From assembly GCA_964541635.1 (NCBI GenBank), contig CAZIQM010000048.1, forward strand, positions 1-8,279: a stretch of 8,279 bases of DNA, given 5' to 3'. This stretch comes from DALYDP01 sp964541635 (GTDB lineage: Bacteria > Patescibacteriota > Gracilibacteria > Peribacterales > Peribacteraceae). Shown here piece after piece: positions 6,204-8,279 of the stretch (positions within the stretch are counted from its first letter, which is position 1; each line of letters starts with the position of its first letter). The notes beneath the pieces were generated by a model. That model saw nothing but the letters and a program-made list of their open reading frames with translations. It was not told where the DNA came from and made no database searches. Made by a program: the position numbers and the translations under genes.

Positions 6204-7550
6204 TCAGGGCAGCGGCACCACCCTCCAAAGGCCGCCCTGCTTCGCTTGCGGGATGAGATTCGCGTCGCCCTGGAGCTCGCGGGACCTATCGAAGGAAGAG
6301 TACAGCGTCGCGACATACAGGTAGCCGTCCATGCCTTGCCGCCACGCGACGGGCAAATCGATGTGGCCGAGGTTCCGGTCGTCCACCACGCCGCCCCGGG
6401 CGTCGACGACGATGCCCCGGACGAAGCCCATGTAGAAATCGCCGTAGAGCATCCTGCCGGTCAGCAATCCCCCGTAACGGTCCTGCTTCCCCGGCTGGTA
6501 TTCGATCCCCACCCAGGCCGCGCGATACTCCGAATCCTCTTTGGACAAGGGATCCTCCATGATGAAACGGTGGTTCGGGGAGTGGTCCCAATACCGCACC
6601 GGACGGACGTACGTCGAACAGCTGCCGGTTTTGCACGCCACCCCTTCGGACGTCGGCCAACCGAAGTTCTGTCCCGGCTTGGAAACGATGTTTATTTCCT
6701 CGAAACCCATGGAACCGATATCGGCCACCCAATACCGCCCGAGGGAGTCGAACGTGGCGCGGCGCGGGTATTGGAATCCGTAGGCGAAAATCAGCGCGTT
6801 CGAATTGGTAGCGTTATCACGCGGCATGTTCCGCTCCGGCACCGTGAATCCGCTGACGTTCGATTCGCGCAGGGGTTTGAGCCGAATGACTTTCCCGAGT
6901 TCGTTCGACAAGTTTTGCGCGTTGGAGGGCTGCCCGCGATCGCCGATGTTCGCCCACAGGACTCCGTCAGGTCCGAACGAAATGGGCCCGATCGCGCGGC
7001 GCGGGACGTCCGCTTTGGGATCGCCCGTGGCGAGCACGTTCGCGGCACTGTAGAGCGTTTCGGCGAAATCGTCGTCCGACATCGTGTATCGCTTGATCGC
7101 GTTGTACTGCTCGTCCAAGCAGTACTGGACATAGAAAAGCTTGTTGGACTCGAAGCTCGGATCAAGGGCGATCGACGACGCGCCGCAATCCCCGCCCGCG
7201 TACACCGCGGGGATGTTGAACGAACCGATGAGTGTCGCGGACTCGCCGTCCATCGAAAAACGCCCCACGAGACCCAAGCGCGTGACGGCGAGGAGCTCCT
7301 TGCCGCCTGGCAAAAAGACGAAATCCATGACGCCCTTGAAATCCCCTCCCTTGAGCGGGATCGGCTCGAACCCGATCCGCGTCGGCACACCCTCGAAACG
7401 TACCGGCGGCGGCAAGGCGATGTGCTGCGCGACGGTTCCCGAGCCGACGTCCGGCGTGACATCGAGTTTGGGCGCATCGCCGAAGGACGAACATCCCGCG
7501 AGAACGATGCACGGCGCGATGAACCACGCGTAACGCATGGATGAAAGCAT
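6204..7550 (-). CDS. Lipoprotein with a glucose/sorbosone dehydrogenase-type beta-propeller
   Basis: A 448-residue protein from ATG 7550, or 444 from ATG 7538. An Arg and a hydrophobic stretch precede the lipobox LAGC, with the lipidated Cys at 20, so it is exported and membrane-anchored. The rest matches the soluble aldose/glucose-sorbosone dehydrogenase family: ISFGPDGVLWANIGDRG at about 190-206, AQNLSNELGKVIRL, FAYGFQYPRRATFD from 255, VADIGSMGFEEINIV and NFGWP. Compared from memory with Acinetobacter soluble glucose dehydrogenase, the catalytic His position holds R184, and the PQQ-contacting Arg-Asn pair (GHRNP) is Gln-Tyr (GFQYP, Q260-Y261). PQQ-dependent activity is therefore doubtful. 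Cys122/144 and Cys306/311 could form disulfides, in keeping with an extracytoplasmic site. The open frame upstream of 7550 is antisense to the phosphorylase and was left out. No clear promoter or ribosome site was found. A binding or structural role is an alternative. Confidence 0.88.
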   Translation of the reverse strand: MLSSMRYAWFIAPCIVLAGCSSFGDAPKLDVTPDVGSGTVAQHIALPPPVRFEGVPTRIGFEPIPLKGGDFKGVMDFVFLPGGKELLAVTRLGLVGRFSMDGESATLIGSFNIPAVYAGGDCGASSIALDPSFESNKLFYVQYCLDEQYNAIKRYTMSDDDFAETLYSAANVLATGDPKADVPRRAIGPISFGPDGVLWANIGDRGQPSNAQNLSNELGKVIRLKPLRESNVSGFTVPERNMPRDNATNSNALIFAYGFQYPRRATFDSLGRYWVADIGSMGFEEINIVSKPGQNFGWPTSEGVACKTGSCSTYVRPVRYWDHSPNHRFIMEDPLSKEDSEYRAAWVGIEYQPGKQDRYGGLLTGRMLYGDFYMGFVRGIVVDARGGVVDDRNLGHIDLPVAWRQGMDGYLYVATLYSSFDRSRELQGDANLIPQAKQGGLWRVVPLP

Positions 7551-7603
7551 GCCATACCGAGCCACGTACGAGACAAACAACGGTGGTCCGCGCAAGCAAA
7601 AAC

Positions 7604-7612
7604 TGCTATAAT
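7604..7612 (+). promoter_or_regulatory. Extended -10 promoter (TGCTATAAT) for the alpha-glucan phosphorylase
   Basis: TGC (7604-7606) plus a perfect TATAAT (7607-7612) is identical to the site upstream of the dual-domain transferase. No good -35 is present. Transcription would start near 7619, leaving a leader of about 13 bases without a Shine-Dalgarno before ATG 7632. The site lies in the 81-bp divergent gap with the lipoprotein gene. Confidence 0.7.
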
Positions 7613-7631
7613 CAAGACGACACCCACACCC

Positions 7632-8279
7632 ATGCACCGCCCCCTCGACGTCGCGTACTTCTCGATGGAAATCGGCCTCTCGGAACGCCTCCCGACGTTC
7701 GCGGGCGGACTCGGGATGCTCGCCGCCGATTTGATGCGCTCGTGCGCGGACCTCGGTACCGAGGCCGCGTGCGTCACGTTGCGCTGGCGGCACGGCTACC
7801 AGCGGCAGACCCCGAACGGCGACGGCACGATCCGCCACGAGGAAGCGTCGTGGGATCCCGTCGCGGAAGGATTGTCGCCCCTGAACGAACACGTCGTGGT
7901 GCACGTCGAAGGACGGGCGATCCACGTGGGCGGATGGAAGCTCGAAATCCGCGGGGAGAAGGGCGTCGTCCCCGTCTACTTCCTGGACACCGACCTTCCC
8001 GTGAACCGCCCGGAGGACCGCGACATCACGCGGAACCTCTACGGCGGCGACCAGGCGATGCGCATCAAGCAGGAAATCGTCCTCGGCATCGGCGGGGTGC
8101 GGATGCTCCGGGCACTGGGCATTTCCGAAGTCGGCACCTACCACATGAACGAAGGCCACTGCGCGTTTTTGACCCTGGAACTGCTGAAAGAGCGCGGATT
8201 CAAGGACGAAGACGTCCGCCGGTCCTGCGCCTTCACGACGCACACGCCGGTCGCGGCCGGCCACGACGTGTTCCCCTAC
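7632..8279 (+). CDS. glgP: Alpha-glucan (glycogen) phosphorylase, N-terminal part
   Basis: The frame is open from ATG 7632 to the window end, giving 216 residues with no stop. It matches the N-terminal region of the short alpha-glucan phosphorylases of family GT35: YFSMEIGL at 9-16, AGGLGMLAADL from 24, LYGGDQAMRIKQEIVLGIGG, YHMNEGHCAFL from 170, and TTHTPVAAGHD from 202. The enzyme releases glucose 1-phosphate from alpha-1,4-glucans using phosphate, in the cytoplasm. The catalytic centre and the pyridoxal-phosphate lysine lie beyond the window. The frame begins directly with the conserved family N-terminus, without the long extension of the classical enzymes, which supports this start. A promoter sits 19 bases upstream of the ATG. 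Whether the enzyme prefers glycogen or shorter maltodextrins cannot be told. Confidence 0.93.
   Translation, partial: MHRPLDVAYFSMEIGLSERLPTFAGGLGMLAADLMRSCADLGTEAACVTLRWRHGYQRQTPNGDGTIRHEEASWDPVAEGLSPLNEHVVVHVEGRAIHVGGWKLEIRGEKGVVPVYFLDTDLPVNRPEDRDITRNLYGGDQAMRIKQEIVLGIGGVRMLRALGISEVGTYHMNEGHCAFLTLELLKERGFKDEDVRRSCAFTTHTPVAAGHDVFPY

Noticed and set aside
6246..7544. 432-residue open frame on the plus strand
   Set aside because: It lies wholly antisense to the propeller lipoprotein, is rich in Arg, Asp and Val as expected from a shadow frame in GC-rich DNA, and matches no family I recognise.
7551..8264. Long N-terminal extension of the lipoprotein frame on the minus strand
   Set aside because: It is antisense to the phosphorylase gene. 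The lipobox signal peptide starting at 7550 or 7538 clearly marks the true N-terminus.

Overview
This is a GC-rich bacterial window holding seven supportable genes, two of them cut by the window edges, packed with almost no spare DNA. The organism cannot be named from this sequence. None of the starts has a convincing Shine-Dalgarno motif. Three clean promoter-like sites are of the extended -10 type: TGCTATAAT twice and TGGTACAAT once. A lipoprotein with a classical lipobox shows a bacterial envelope. The combination suggests a little-studied lineage, possibly a candidate phylum, but that is inference.

Left part (1-2028, + strand): the C-terminal end of a YihY/BrkB-type membrane protein, a possible 30-residue single-helix membrane peptide, and a 503-residue flavoprotein made of a DadA-like FAD oxidoreductase fused to a C-terminal Rieske [2Fe-2S] domain.

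Middle part (2062-6200): an integral-membrane acyltransferase-3 protein (- strand) starts head-to-head, about 30 bp away, with a methyltransferase that carries the full set of protein arginine methyltransferase (PRMT) hallmarks, including the double-E loop and the THW loop. A rho-independent terminator follows the methyltransferase and runs directly into an extended -10 promoter. That promoter drives a 661-residue two-domain transferase: a TagF-like CDP-glycerol glycerophosphotransferase-type GT-B domain joined to a GT2 glycosyltransferase. The acyltransferase and the dual transferase point to building or decorating a cell-surface glycan. The PRMT-like enzyme between them has no obvious role.

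Right part (6204-8279): a - strand lipoprotein of the glucose/sorbosone dehydrogenase beta-propeller family converges on the transferase with only 3 bp between stop codons. By eye it lacks residues that bind PQQ and act in catalysis in soluble glucose dehydrogenase. Divergent from it, under its own TGCTATAAT promoter, starts an alpha-glucan (glycogen) phosphorylase that runs off the window.

No tRNA, rRNA, CRISPR array, insertion sequence or long repeat was seen, and no gene-free stretch exceeds 100 bp. The most noteworthy items are the bacterial PRMT-like protein in a surface-glycan setting, the TagF-like/GT2 fusion, and the propeller lipoprotein with altered active-site positions.
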